Source: Pullilachnospira sp963929535
GTDB taxonomy: Bacteria; Bacillota; Clostridia; Lachnospirales; Lachnospiraceae
NCBI GenBank assembly: GCA_963929535.1
Contig: CAWVIZ010000013.1
Coordinates: forward strand, 110,164 to 174,163
Reading direction: 5' to 3'
DNA: 64,000 nt
Shown: piece by piece, positions 37,380-45,936 of the stretch
How the letters are laid out: each line of letters starts with the position of its first letter
How positions within the stretch are numbered: the stretch's first letter is position 1
Notes under the pieces: generated by a model
What the model was told of the DNA's origin: nothing
Database searches by the model: none
What the model saw: the letters and a program-made list of their open reading frames with translations, nothing else
Program-made: the position numbers and the translations under genes

Positions 37380-37422
37380 AAAAGAGAACCGTCCTGAGAG
37401 AACAGTTCCCCTTTTTTATTAT
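37380..37422 (-). terminator. Terminator downstream of metG
   Basis: On the minus strand, GGGAACTGTTCTCT pairs imperfectly (G-U) with AGGACGGTTCTC and is followed by TTTTTG, after which family B begins. Confidence 0.65.
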
Positions 37423-37591
37423 AATCGAAACAGCCGGGAAAATCCATCCCCGTTTTCGCGTCCCGGCTGGCGTTGCCTTTTGCGGGGTCCGCTGCCCCTC
37501 CTTTGCTCCGGTCCGCCCTTCAGATTCCGGCGGAAACTCAGGTATCTGTCTTTCCTCAGGCCGGTCCTCAAAATGCGTTCCCCGTTCCTTA

Positions 37592-39607
37592 TCAGCAGAT
37601 CTCCGCTCCTGAAGGCATCTCCTTCTCCGGAACCATCAGAGACAGATTTCCATCCGCATCCTCCGCGCACAGAAGCATACCCTCAGACATCACTCCGGCC
37701 AGCTTGGCAGGTTTTAAGTTCACCAGCACCATCACCTTTTTGCCAACCATCTCCTCCGCCGTATAATGCCCCTTAATTCCGGATACGATCTGCTTCACCT
37801 GGCTGCCGATCTTCACCTGAGAGCAGAGAAGTTTTCGGGATTTTTTTACCTCCTCACAGGCAATGATCTCACCCACCTGGAACTGCATCCTTCCGAAATC
37901 TTCAAAGGTAATCTCGTCCTTAGGTTCCAGATCGATCACTGCCTCGCCCTGTTTTGCGGCTTCTTCCCCGGCCTCTTTATCTTCCTGTCCGCCGGCTGCG
38001 CCCTGTCCGTTCTCCCCGGACTGCGCCATCTGCTGTGCCCTCTTCTCTTCCACTTTTTCCATCACGTCCTTCACATCCAGACGCTGGAACAGGATCTGAG
38101 GTTTCTCCGTCACCTTTGTTCCGGAGGCATACAGCCCGAACTGGTTCAGCTCCTCATACGTTCTCTTCCCGGCGTTCAGCTGGGTGAGGATCTTCTCCGT
38201 GGTCTCCGGCATATAAGATTCCAGCAGACAGGCTCCTACAGTGATCCCCTCCACCAGATTGTACAGCACTTCAGCCAGCCGGTCTTTCTTGGCCTCGTCC
38301 TTAGCCAGAGCCCAGGGCATGGTCTCATCAATATACTTGTTGCAGCGTTTGAACAGGGCAAAGATCTCTGTAATGGCATCTGCCACCCGCAGTTCCTCCA
38401 TCTTGGCCGCAACCTTGTCTCTTGTTCCTGTTACCACCGCTTTCAGATCCGCGTCCACCTCTTCCTGGACACCGGTCCTGGTTACTGTACCGCCAAAATA
38501 TTTGTTGGACATGGAAATGGTCCTGTTCACCAGATTTCCCAGAGTATTGGCCAGATCAGAATTCAGCCGCTCCACCATCAGCTCCCAGGTGATCACTCCA
38601 TCATTGTCAAAGGGCATCTCATGCAGTACAAAATATCTCACCGCATCCACTCCAAACAGCTCCACCAGGTCATCGGCATAGATCACGTTTCCCTTGGACT
38701 TACTCATCTTGCCGTCTCCCTGCAGAAGCCAGGGATGGCCAAAGATCTGTTTCGGCAGCGGAAGATCCAGCGCCATCAGGAAAATCGGCCAGTAAATCGT
38801 ATGGAACCGGATAATATCCTTCCCGATCAGATGCAGGTCCGCCGGCCAGTCCTTTTTAAACTGCTCCGTACTGTTTCCGTCACAGTCATAGCCTATTCCG
38901 GTAATATAGTTGGTCAGGGCGTCCAGCCATACATATACCACATGCTTGGGATCAAAATCCACCGGAATCCCCCATTTAAAGGAGGTTCTGGAGACACACA
39001 GGTCCTGCAGGCCCGGCAGCAGGAAGTTATTCATCATCTCATTTTTCCTGGATACCGGCTGGATAAATTCCGGATGGCTGTTGATATGGTCGATCAGCCG
39101 CTGGGCATATTTGCTCATCCGGAAGAAATACGCCTCCTCACGGGCCGGCGTACAGGGCCGTCCGCAGTCGGGACATTTTCCATCCACCAGCTGGGATTCC
39201 GTAAAGAAGGACTCGCAGGGCGTACAGTACATTCCTTCATAATACCCTTTGTAGATATCTCCCTGGTCATACAGTTTTTTAAAGATCTTCTGAACCTGCT
39301 TCTCATGATAATCGTCTGTGGTACGGATAAATTTGTCATAAGACGTATTCATCAGATCCCAGATCCTGCGGATCTCTCCGGATACGTTGTCCACGAACTC
39401 CTTGGGGGTAACACCGGCCTCCCCTGCCTTCAGCTCGATCTTCTGTCCATGCTCATCGGTTCCTGTCTGAAAAAACACATCGTATCCCTGCTGTCTCTTA
39501 AACCGGGCAATACTGTCCGCCAGCACCGCTTCATACGTATTCCCGATATGGGGCTTACCGGATGTGTAGGCAATCGCCGTAGTAATATAATACTTTTCCT
39601 TCGCCAT
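37592..39607 (-). CDS. metG: Methionyl-tRNA synthetase with C-terminal tRNA-binding domain
   Basis: This 671-residue class I synthetase reads KPHIGNTYE (HIGH motif, residues 18-26), a zinc knuckle with CTPCESFF and CPDCGRPC, and KMSKSKGNVIYADDL. A charged, low-complexity linker (about 530-560, rich in Glu, Gln and Ala) leads to a C-terminal EMAPII/Trbp111-like tRNA-binding domain (RMQFQVGEIIACEEVKKSRK). The ATG at 39607 has GGAGG nine bases upstream. The frame stays open another 165 codons through the 135-bp repeat array, but those codons are leader, not protein. Expression is controlled by the T-box at 40143-40420. Confidence 0.95.
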   Translation of the reverse strand: MAKEKYYITTAIAYTSGKPHIGNTYEAVLADSIARFKRQQGYDVFFQTGTDEHGQKIELKAGEAGVTPKEFVDNVSGEIRRIWDLMNTSYDKFIRTTDDYHEKQVQKIFKKLYDQGDIYKGYYEGMYCTPCESFFTESQLVDGKCPDCGRPCTPAREEAYFFRMSKYAQRLIDHINSHPEFIQPVSRKNEMMNNFLLPGLQDLCVSRTSFKWGIPVDFDPKHVVYVWLDALTNYITGIGYDCDGNSTEQFKKDWPADLHLIGKDIIRFHTIYWPIFLMALDLPLPKQIFGHPWLLQGDGKMSKSKGNVIYADDLVELFGVDAVRYFVLHEMPFDNDGVITWELMVERLNSDLANTLGNLVNRTISMSNKYFGGTVTRTGVQEEVDADLKAVVTGTRDKVAAKMEELRVADAITEIFALFKRCNKYIDETMPWALAKDEAKKDRLAEVLYNLVEGITVGACLLESYMPETTEKILTQLNAGKRTYEELNQFGLYASGTKVTEKPQILFQRLDVKDVMEKVEEKRAQQMAQSGENGQGAAGGQEDKEAGEEAAKQGEAVIDLEPKDEITFEDFGRMQFQVGEIIACEEVKKSRKLLCSQVKIGSQVKQIVSGIKGHYTAEEMVGKKVMVLVNLKPAKLAGVMSEGMLLCAEDADGNLSLMVPEKEMPSGAEIC

Positions 39608-39660
39608 TCTGATTTCCTCCTGCTCTCTGGCATACAGCCATACTATGTCTGATATCACAG

Positions 39661-40140
39661 CCGCTCGCTGTCCGTTGCCCGGCAAATATCCGCTCATGCA
39701 AGCTTGGCGGCTGCTTGCCGGGCGTATCGATCGGATAGGGGAATTCCCTTCCCCTATCCGATCCCCGCGATACTGCGGACAGCTCACGGCTAATGCCGCT
39801 CGCTGTCCGTTGCCCGGCAAATACCCGCTCATGCAAGCATGGCGGCTGCTTGCCGGGCGTATCAATCGGATAGGGGAATTCCCTTCCCCTATCCGATCCC
39901 CGCGATACTGCGGACAGCTCACGGCTAATGCCGCTCGCTGTCCGTTGCCCGGCAAATACCCGCTCATGCAAGCATGGCGGCTGCTTGCCGGGCGTATCAA
40001 TCGGATAGGGGAATTCCCTTCCCCTATCCGATCCCCGCGATACTGCGGACAGCTCACGGCTAATGCCGCTCGCTGTCCGTTGCCCGGCAAATACCCGCTC
40101 ATGCAAGCATGGCGGCTACTTGCCGGGCGTATCGCACAAA
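39661..40140 (-). repeat. Family A tandem array, 135-bp period, in the metG leader
   Basis: Units start at 39661, 39796, 39931 and 40066 (period exactly 135 bp; last unit partial). Each holds one family A core bounded by GATAC and GTATC, with internal arms CCCGGCAA/TTGCCGGG and GGACAGC/GCTGTCC. A linker hairpin ATCGGATAGGGGAA/TTCCCCTATCCGAT (14-bp perfect stem) follows. The three right-hand units are almost identical, so the expansion is recent. The array lies wholly between the T-box terminator and the metG start codon, so every full-length metG mRNA would carry it. Confidence 0.95.
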
Positions 40141-40142
40141 AA

Positions 40143-40174
40143 GGCGCGTCCTTCTGGGGTTAGAAAGACGCGCC
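40143..40174 (-). terminator. T-box terminator of metG
   Basis: On the minus strand, GGCGCGTCTTTCT and AGAAGGACGCGCC form a strong stem followed by TTTTT. It is the regulated stop of the T-box leader. Confidence 0.9.
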
Positions 40175-40420
40175 GTATCGGCCGTGTTACCACTTTCATT
40201 CACTCATGCCTCACGGCAGTGAGCCTCGATGGGTACTGTCATACCCTCCCGCTGTAACAGGCGGACCTGTCGCAGCCTTACTTCCTTTTGGATAGTTCGG
40301 TGCGCCTCTCGGGAGCCATCTTCCGCCTGCTGCCCTGCATTCCCTCTCAGCCTCCGGGAATTCTCTGTAACAGCGCCTGCCGGCGTACTCTCTCCGTCCT
40401 TGTGTTTATCATCATAAAGG
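40143..40420 (-). promoter_or_regulatory. T-box riboswitch controlling metG
   Basis: On the minus strand the leader ends with AAAGTGGTAACACGG at 40182-40196, a recognisable T-box core. Its TGGT would pair with the ACCA end of uncharged tRNA-Met. A terminator follows directly. The upstream 220 bases form a long stem I region with an AGTA turn. An ATG in GGGAATGCAGG near 40340 could be the specifier, but other ATGs compete. High uncharged tRNA-Met should favour the antiterminator and metG expression. Confidence 0.85.
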
Positions 40421-40421
40421 T

Positions 40422-40450
40422 ATGTTAGCACGCAGGAAAATATTTGTAAA
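40422..40450 (-). promoter_or_regulatory. Sigma-A promoter for the metG T-box transcript
   Basis: On the minus strand, TTTACA and TAACAT are 17 bases apart, placing the start of transcription near 40415. The promoter abuts the end of the hydrolase gene (40458). Confidence 0.65.
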
Positions 40451-40457
40451 GGCAAAA

Positions 40458-41108
40458 TCACAAAATATTTTCCCCCATATAACGCCTCACCACCCTCATG
40501 ACTCTGTTCAGGTTTTTCAGATCCGCCGCAACAGCTCCTGTCTCCAGAGAGTGGTCAGCCTCCGGAACGATCCACAGCGGGAGACTGCGTTCCCTGCACC
40601 CTTCTCTTACCGTCTCTGTATCCACCCAGGGATCCTTTGTTCCGTGAAATACGATCCCCGGATATTCCATAGCCTTCCACGCCAAAAGTTCTTTCCTTTT
40701 CGTTCCTTCCGGAAACTCCCATATCGAAACCTGTTCTCCGTTCTTTCCCCTGCTCCCGCAGATAACAGAAAAGCTTTCCTTTACCGGCGTGAAATAAATA
40801 TTTCTGCAGTTGAGTCCATGCTCCGCCGCAAAAGCCGCGGCCACGGCGGTTCCCACGCTTTTGGATATAAACAGGATCTCCCGGTAATCCTGGAATCTCA
40901 CGCCTTTCAGTGTCTCCTCTGTCCATTCCAGCGCCATCCGGAATGCCTGACGCATCTTCTCCTCTGAGCCCCTGACCTTCTCGGGAAATTTTCCATAAGA
41001 TACCGTAATCGTCTGATACCCATTCTCCCCGGCCGCTTTCCTGCTGTAGTACAGCAGCGGTTTATCCCCATGATAACCGATTCCCGGGAACAGAACTGCC
41101 AGCTTCAT
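40458..41108 (-). CDS. Alpha/beta-hydrolase-like protein
   Basis: This 216-residue cytoplasmic protein starts MKLAVLFPGIGYHGDKPLLY. It has a possible nucleophile elbow ILFISKSVGTAVAAAFA (K-S-V-G rather than the usual G-x-S-x-G), an acid strand GIVFHGTKDPWVD and a terminal His in VPEADHSLETG. Ser-Asp-His order fits a small serine hydrolase of the dienelactone/esterase type. The first Gly of the elbow is replaced by Ser. It overlaps the end of the CDF gene by a few bases or is immediately adjacent. Substrate unknown. Confidence 0.7.
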   Translation of the reverse strand: MKLAVLFPGIGYHGDKPLLYYSRKAAGENGYQTITVSYGKFPEKVRGSEEKMRQAFRMALEWTEETLKGVRFQDYREILFISKSVGTAVAAAFAAEHGLNCRNIYFTPVKESFSVICGSRGKNGEQVSIWEFPEGTKRKELLAWKAMEYPGIVFHGTKDPWVDTETVREGCRERSLPLWIVPEADHSLETGAVAADLKNLNRVMRVVRRYMGENIL

Positions 41109-41113
41109 TTTTT

Positions 41114-42292
41114 TCACTCCCTGCCGATATAGCTTTTATCCACGGTGATCACGCAGCGGTATCTGCCATCCATTTCCTGCATATGCCTTGTGACCGTTTT
41201 TTTAAGTTCCCTCTGCCGCTCCTCCGTATAGGAAAACGGCACCACCACATCAAAGATCAGATTGATCTGGTTTTTTCCCTTCACCATGCGGAAATCGTGA
41301 TACTTCAGCTCCGGATCCAGCTCATTCAGGTACTGTTCCAGCTTTTCCCGACACTCCAGAACCTGTTCATCCTTCATCTCCACAGGATCCATGTGGATCA
41401 CCAGAAATACTCCCAGCTTGCGGGAAACCTCCCGCTCCGCCCGGTCGATCACCTCATGGGAATCCTCAATATCCGTATCCCGGGGCACTTCCGCGTGAAG
41501 TGAGGCCATCGTCCTTCCCGGACCGTAGCTGTGCAGGATCATATCATGGGTTCCCACGATCCCATCGTAAGATTCCACCTCCCTGCGGATCTGAGCGGCC
41601 AGTTCCGGATCTCCTGCCTGACCGATCAGCGGCTCCAGCGTATCCCGGGCAATACCGATACCGGCCCACATCACCACCAGGGAAACCAGGATTCCCATCA
41701 CCGCATCAATGTTCCATCCCAGGAAATGATAAACCAGGATCGACAGGATCGTCACGCTGGTGGTCACCACATCTCCCAGAGAGTCCGTGGCTGTGGCCAG
41801 CAGTACTTTGGAATCAATCCGTTTCCCCAGCTTTCTGTTAAACAGCCCCATCCAGAGCTTGACAGCTACAGAAAGCAGCAGGATCAGAAACGGAACCAGC
41901 TCAAAATTCATGGTCTCCGGAGACCGAAGCTTTCCAATACTGCTCTTGAAAAAGGTAAATCCCACCTCGATCACCAGAAAGGAGACCACCAGAGCCGCAA
42001 TATACTCCATCCGGCCGTGCCCGAAGGGATGCTCCTCGTCCGCCGGTTTATCCGCCATCTTCACTCCCACAAAGCTGATCACGGAGGATGCGGCATCGGA
42101 CAGGTTGTTGAAAGCATCCGCCGTCACAGAGATACTGTTCATCACCATGCCGATCACCAGCTTGGCAGCAAACAGCAGCACATTGCAGAAAATCCCCACA
42201 AAGCTGGACAGTACACCATAAGCGGTCCGAACCTTCGGTTCCCCCGTATTCTCATAATCCTTTACGAATCTTTTAATAAGAAATTCCGTCAT
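41114..42292 (-). CDS. Cation diffusion facilitator (CDF) metal transporter
   Basis: This 392-residue inner-membrane protein has six predicted helices in the first 220 residues and a cytoplasmic metal-sensing C-terminal domain. The metal-site helices read SISVTADAFNNLSDAASSVI and VLLATATDSLGDVVTTSVTI; a His-containing loop EEHPFGHGRMEYIAAL lies between them. CDF proteins export divalent Zn, Mn or Fe in exchange for protons. The D/D and N/D site pattern resembles MntE/Mn-type members, but specificity is not certain. Confidence 0.9.
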   Translation of the reverse strand: MTEFLIKRFVKDYENTGEPKVRTAYGVLSSFVGIFCNVLLFAAKLVIGMVMNSISVTADAFNNLSDAASSVISFVGVKMADKPADEEHPFGHGRMEYIAALVVSFLVIEVGFTFFKSSIGKLRSPETMNFELVPFLILLLSVAVKLWMGLFNRKLGKRIDSKVLLATATDSLGDVVTTSVTILSILVYHFLGWNIDAVMGILVSLVVMWAGIGIARDTLEPLIGQAGDPELAAQIRREVESYDGIVGTHDMILHSYGPGRTMASLHAEVPRDTDIEDSHEVIDRAEREVSRKLGVFLVIHMDPVEMKDEQVLECREKLEQYLNELDPELKYHDFRMVKGKNQINLIFDVVVPFSYTEERQRELKKTVTRHMQEMDGRYRCVITVDKSYIGRE

Positions 42293-42329
42293 TTCATATG
42301 CCTTCCTTTATCCATCAGAACTATTATAA

Positions 42330-42725
42330 TCATTGAAGCTGAATGGTCTTCAGCCTCCGGACCGTATCATACATGATCTCCAGACATTTTTCAAATTCTT
42401 CCTTCGTCACGGAATAGAAATCCTCCCCCGGATAACGTGCGTCAAAGTAGAAATCTGTCAGATATGCCAGCCCGATGGTATCCAGTTTCAGCTCCGGATA
42501 AAGCCCGTTTAATTTTGAGGCGATCTTTTTCATGTTATGTTTTCTGAGCAGGTCTGAAATATCCTCCTCCACATCCAGCCGGTCCAGATATCCTTTCAGG
42601 AATTTTTCCGCCACCTGCTGACACTGTACCGCCAGCTGATTGTAAAACTTGCTTCCGGTCTCCAAAACCGATTCCAGATACTCCAGATCATTCTGCGCAA
42701 TGTCAATATAGGTATTCTTAATCAT
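42330..42725 (-). CDS. HEPN-domain protein
   Basis: This 131-residue all-helical protein of the PF05168-type HEPN family carries QLAVQCQQVAEKFLKGYLDR and YFDARYPGEDFYS. It is encoded four bases overlapped with the upstream nucleotidyltransferase gene. HEPN/MNT pairs act as toxin-antitoxin or defence modules in some genomes, the MNT adding AMP to HEPN. The usual RNase motif (R, 4-6 residues, H) is not evident here: only RKH is seen. This copy may be a non-nucleolytic type. Confidence 0.82.
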   Translation of the reverse strand: MIKNTYIDIAQNDLEYLESVLETGSKFYNQLAVQCQQVAEKFLKGYLDRLDVEEDISDLLRKHNMKKIASKLNGLYPELKLDTIGLAYLTDFYFDARYPGEDFYSVTKEEFEKCLEIMYDTVRRLKTIQLQ

Positions 42726-43090
42726 TCCATTACCTCCATGATCAATTTCCTGTCTCTTTCCACCTCTTTTTTAAATATCCGGCTCATTGCCTCTCCATTA
42801 TCATATGTATATACCACATCTGTCCGTACCCCGTCCATCTCCTGATCCAACTCCCAACGGATATCCGCAGTCAGCGCTCTGTCCGCCACCCTGCCGGCCG
42901 TCTGGATCATCAGGTCCACATCACTGGTACTTCTCACCTGCCCTCTGGCGCAGCTTCCGAAAAGATAAACCTTCTTCAGTCCCGGAATCTGTGCTTTCAG
43001 CAGGTACTGCAGGTCATGTTCTATTTTCCTTTTAAACCGGGCGGGAAGATGATCAAATTCCTCCCTGTATATTTTCACATTCTTTTCCAT
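42722..43090 (-). CDS. Minimal nucleotidyltransferase (MNT) domain protein
   Basis: This 122-residue protein has the polymerase-beta nucleotidyltransferase signature YLFGSCARGQVRSTSDVDLM (GSxxRG followed by DxD). The start at 43090 is set by GGGAGG eight bases upstream; the longer frame to 43180 begins in non-coding DNA. It forms a two-gene unit with the HEPN gene downstream (ATGA overlap), the standard order of MNT-HEPN systems. Confidence 0.85.
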   Translation of the reverse strand: MEKNVKIYREEFDHLPARFKRKIEHDLQYLLKAQIPGLKKVYLFGSCARGQVRSTSDVDLMIQTAGRVADRALTADIRWELDQEMDGVRTDVVYTYDNGEAMSRIFKKEVERDRKLIMEVME

Positions 43091-43199
43091 CTGGACACCT
43101 CCCGACAGAGCATGATCTTCTCTGATTTCCTTATACCAGCTCCTCCGCGTCCATTCATTGTACCATTTTTTCCCCCTCATGTCATTCCATTTTTCGCAA

Positions 43200-43365
43200 C
43201 AGTTCAGCCATCAGCCCAGAGTCGAAACAGACGGAACAGATTTATCTGTTTCCGGCGGTTTTGGCTCTGGGGGTTGGGCGGAACGCCCATTAAGCCCCGG
43301 ACAGGAGCTGCTCTTGCAGCGGATAGCCGGCTTGCCGGCGGGTACGGGGCCTGATGGCTGAACTG
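43200..43365. repeat. Family C MITE-like element, copy 1
   Basis: Perfect 15-bp terminal inverted repeats CAGTTCAGCCATCAG and CTGATGGCTGAACTG enclose smaller hairpins (GGAACAGATTTATCTGTTTCC and GCCGGCTTGCCGGC). It has no coding capacity. Together with the 54-bp direct repeats it fills the MNT-GH20 divergent gap (43091-43603). A relative with the same outer termini lies at 58228-58372. Confidence 0.8.
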
Positions 43366-43440
43366 CTGACCTCCTCAGCAAACAGCCGAAACAGACGGAA
43401 CAGATTTATCTGTTTCCGGCGGTTTTGGCTCTGGGGGTTG
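43223..43440. repeat. 54-bp perfect direct repeat pair
   Basis: The same 54 bases occur at 43223-43276 and 43387-43440, beginning CGAAACAGACGGAACAG and ending CTCTGGGGGTTG. Each contains an inverted GGAACAGAT/ATCTGTTTCC. One copy lies inside the family C element and one just outside. Confidence 0.92.
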
Positions 43441-43484
43441 ACCAATCCTGCTCTGCTTCTTTTTCAAAATATGAAGAATTGTCA

Positions 43485-43513
43485 TTTACTTTTCCTGGAA
43501 GATTCAGTACAAT
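43485..43513 (+). promoter_or_regulatory. Candidate promoter for the GH20 gene
   Basis: TTTACT and TACAAT are 17 bases apart, 90 bases before the ATG at 43604. AGGAGGG precedes that ATG. Confidence 0.5.
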
Positions 43514-43603
43514 GAGGTCACAGGCGAAATGTCCGCCCCTCGCAAACAGCGGTGGGTCTGACTGTTATTCCGCCCCAAACAACATACAGGAGGGACTTGT
43601 ATT

Positions 43604-45508
43604 ATGAGGTTTTTACTGAACGGCGATCCCGATGCCGTAAAACGTGTGGAGAAGGGAACTGAAATTTTCATGGAGGCGGCTGATGCCCCAGCTGACTCCA
43701 TTTCCATTAATGTGGAGTTTCATCAGCAGGAAACACTGAAAACAGTCAAAGACGGGAATTCCATATCCATTCAGTGTAAGGAACCGGCTCACTATTTCCG
43801 GGGTCTGAACTGGGCGCTCCATCACCTTTCGGAAGAAAAAGCGGAAAAGACCGAGACTGTCTGCTTCCCCAGAGACGGATTGATGCTGGACTGCTCCAGA
43901 AACGCAGTGTTTACCGTAGATACTGTAAAGGAGCTGATCCGGAAACTGGCCCGGATGGGAATGAATCTGCTGATGCTTTATACCGAGGAAACGTATGAGG
44001 TTCCGGAGGAGCCCTATTTCGGCATTTACCGGGGCCGCTACTCCAAAGAGGAGATCCGGGAAATGGATTCCTATGCGCAGACTTTCGGCATCGAGCTGGT
44101 TCCCTGCATCCAGACTCTGGCTCATCTGCGCAACGCGCTGAAATGGCCGTTGGGCAACGGCATCAAGGATACCTACGATATCCTGCTGGTGGGCGAAGAA
44201 AAAGTATATACCTTCATCGAAGAAATGTTGCGTGCCGTCAGCGATGCCTTTACCACCCGCCGGGTGCATCTGGGAATGGATGAGGCCGCTGAGCTGGGAC
44301 TGGGACAGTATCTGTCCAAAAACGGTTATCGGGAAAGCGCCAAGCTGATGAAGGAACACAGCGCGCGGGTATTTGACATCTGCAAAAAGCTGGGACTGGA
44401 GCCCATGATCTGGAGCGATATGTATATCACTGCCAACACCGGAAGCACTTATTACGATATTGATGAAAACACAGATACCAGCAGCTGGGAGAAGCCGGAC
44501 AAGGAACTGGGACTGGTTTACTGGGATTATTACAACGAAAACGGTAAGCTGTACCGGGATATGCTGCGGGTACATAAGGAGCTGACCAACCATCTGACCT
44601 TTGCCGGCGGCGTATGGATGTGGAACGGAATTTCCCCCAACTACGGCAGAGCCTTCCGCTGCACCATCAGCGCTCTGGATGCCTGCAGGGAATATCAGGT
44701 TCCTGAGATATTCTGCACCGCCTGGATGGACAACGGTTCCGAGACTCCGCTGGACGCCATCTATCCCGGTCTGGTATTGTTTGCCCACCTGGGCTTCCAC
44801 GAGACGGTAAACCGGGAAGATTTTGCCGAAGAATTCCAGAACTGCGTGGGAGGACGGCTGGAGGATTTCTATCAGCTGGAGGCCTTTGATTCCCTGTTTA
44901 CAGGTATGGGGAATAATATGGGATCTGACAATCCCTCCAAATATTATCTGTACGAGGATGCCATGCTGGGTATGTTCGATTACCATCTGAAGGATGTGGA
45001 TGTGGATACGTATTACAGGGATCTGGCGCTGAGAATGTCCTCCTGTGCTCAGACATCACCGGCTTATGCGGATCTGTTCCATTTCTATGAGGAACTGGCT
45101 CAGGTACTTTCCAAAAAGGCCAGCCTGGGAATCCGTATCAAGGATGCCTATGACAGCAAGGACTTATCCACACTTAGGGAGATCTGCGACCAGGTTATCC
45201 CCAATATCATCGACCATATGTGGAAGCTGAAGCTGATCAGAGAACAGCTGTGGCTGCGGAATGCCAAGTCCTTCGGCTACGAACTGCTGGACATCAAGCT
45301 GGGCGGTGTGCTCACCAGACTTGCCAGCCATAAGAGACGCATCGAGTCCTATCTGGATGGTTCTGTCTCCCGCCTGGAGGAACTGGAAGAAAAGAGAATG
45401 CCCTACTTCCAGACCAAGCAGTCCATGAATCACGACCGCAAAACTCCGATGAACGAGAACCGGTGGCATTATATCGTCAGCGGATGCTGCATGATCGATA
45501 CCATCTGA
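43604..45508 (+). CDS. GH20 beta-N-acetylhexosaminidase
   Basis: This 634-residue protein without a signal peptide has an N-terminal alpha/beta domain (about 1-90), then the GH20 barrel with GLMLDCSRNAVFTVDTVKEL, QTLAHLRNALKWP and the catalytic Asp-Glu pair in HLGMDEAAEL (D226-E227). A long C-terminal helical region follows. GH20 enzymes release GlcNAc/GalNAc from glycans by a substrate-assisted mechanism. Cytoplasmic action on imported host-glycan fragments fits the fucosidase and beta-galactosidase operons nearby. It is monocistronic, with its own terminator. Confidence 0.92.
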   Translation: MRFLLNGDPDAVKRVEKGTEIFMEAADAPADSISINVEFHQQETLKTVKDGNSISIQCKEPAHYFRGLNWALHHLSEEKAEKTETVCFPRDGLMLDCSRNAVFTVDTVKELIRKLARMGMNLLMLYTEETYEVPEEPYFGIYRGRYSKEEIREMDSYAQTFGIELVPCIQTLAHLRNALKWPLGNGIKDTYDILLVGEEKVYTFIEEMLRAVSDAFTTRRVHLGMDEAAELGLGQYLSKNGYRESAKLMKEHSARVFDICKKLGLEPMIWSDMYITANTGSTYYDIDENTDTSSWEKPDKELGLVYWDYYNENGKLYRDMLRVHKELTNHLTFAGGVWMWNGISPNYGRAFRCTISALDACREYQVPEIFCTAWMDNGSETPLDAIYPGLVLFAHLGFHETVNREDFAEEFQNCVGGRLEDFYQLEAFDSLFTGMGNNMGSDNPSKYYLYEDAMLGMFDYHLKDVDVDTYYRDLALRMSSCAQTSPAYADLFHFYEELAQVLSKKASLGIRIKDAYDSKDLSTLREICDQVIPNIIDHMWKLKLIREQLWLRNAKSFGYELLDIKLGGVLTRLASHKRRIESYLDGSVSRLEELEEKRMPYFQTKQSMNHDRKTPMNENRWHYIVSGCCMIDTI

Positions 45509-45585
45509 GGAATTTGATTTGGGCGCTGCACACCAAAAAAATAATTTTTAATGGCTAAACCGATATCTTCTTTGTACACTGAGAG

Positions 45586-45619
45586 AAAGGGTGCCGCTTG
45601 ATCCGGCACCCTTTTTTTG
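45586..45619 (+). terminator. Terminator of the GH20 gene
   Basis: AAAGGGTGCCG and CGGCACCCTTT form a perfect stem followed by T7. Confidence 0.92.
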
Positions 45620-45654
45620 TCTGTACTCTGCTTATTCACACAGCTTCTGCCGAG

Positions 45655-45936
45655 TCAGAATTTCACTCCCATCTTAATGCTCTTTTCCGGATGATCTATA
45701 ATATAATGGCTGTAGGCCTGATCACATCCGGAAAAATCCACTACCGAAAAGACAATATTTTCGCAGTTTATCTTTCCGCTTCCCATCAATGCCCAGCTTT
45801 CCCGACAGATTCTGTCAAAACTCCAGCGGGGATAATCTCTGTTGGGTTCACTGCAGGCCCTTGAAAAAAATACATTCTGCTGATTGAAGTGGCCTTCCCG
45901 TCCCTTCTCCTGCCGCCTCTTACCATTCCGCCTCAA
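45655..45936 (-). pseudogene. Unrecognised ORF remnant after the GH36 chimera
   Basis: A 93-codon frame follows the GH36-like gene with a 17-base overlap, opening on TTG without a good ribosome site. It contains ACSEPNRDYPRWSFDRICRE and ends HPEKSIKMGVKF. I do not recognise it. Its position in a scarred segment and lack of initiation signals suggest the 3' end of a gene whose front was deleted. Confidence 0.4.

Noticed and set aside
39608..40102. 165-codon in-frame extension of metG through the repeat array
   Set aside because: The true start at 39607 has a GGAGG site and the canonical MAKEKYYITTAIAYTSG start of MetG. The extension is translated 135-bp repeat (a multiple of three), not a domain.
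39661..40140. CRISPR array
   Set aside because: Units are 135 bp and nearly identical throughout, with no variable spacers and no cas genes nearby. The same holds for the 79-bp array at 33 kb.
39645..40163. Plus-strand 172-residue repeat protein
   Set aside because: Its periodic sequence is the reverse reading of the same 135-bp array. There is no ribosome site, and both strands stay open because the period is divisible by three.
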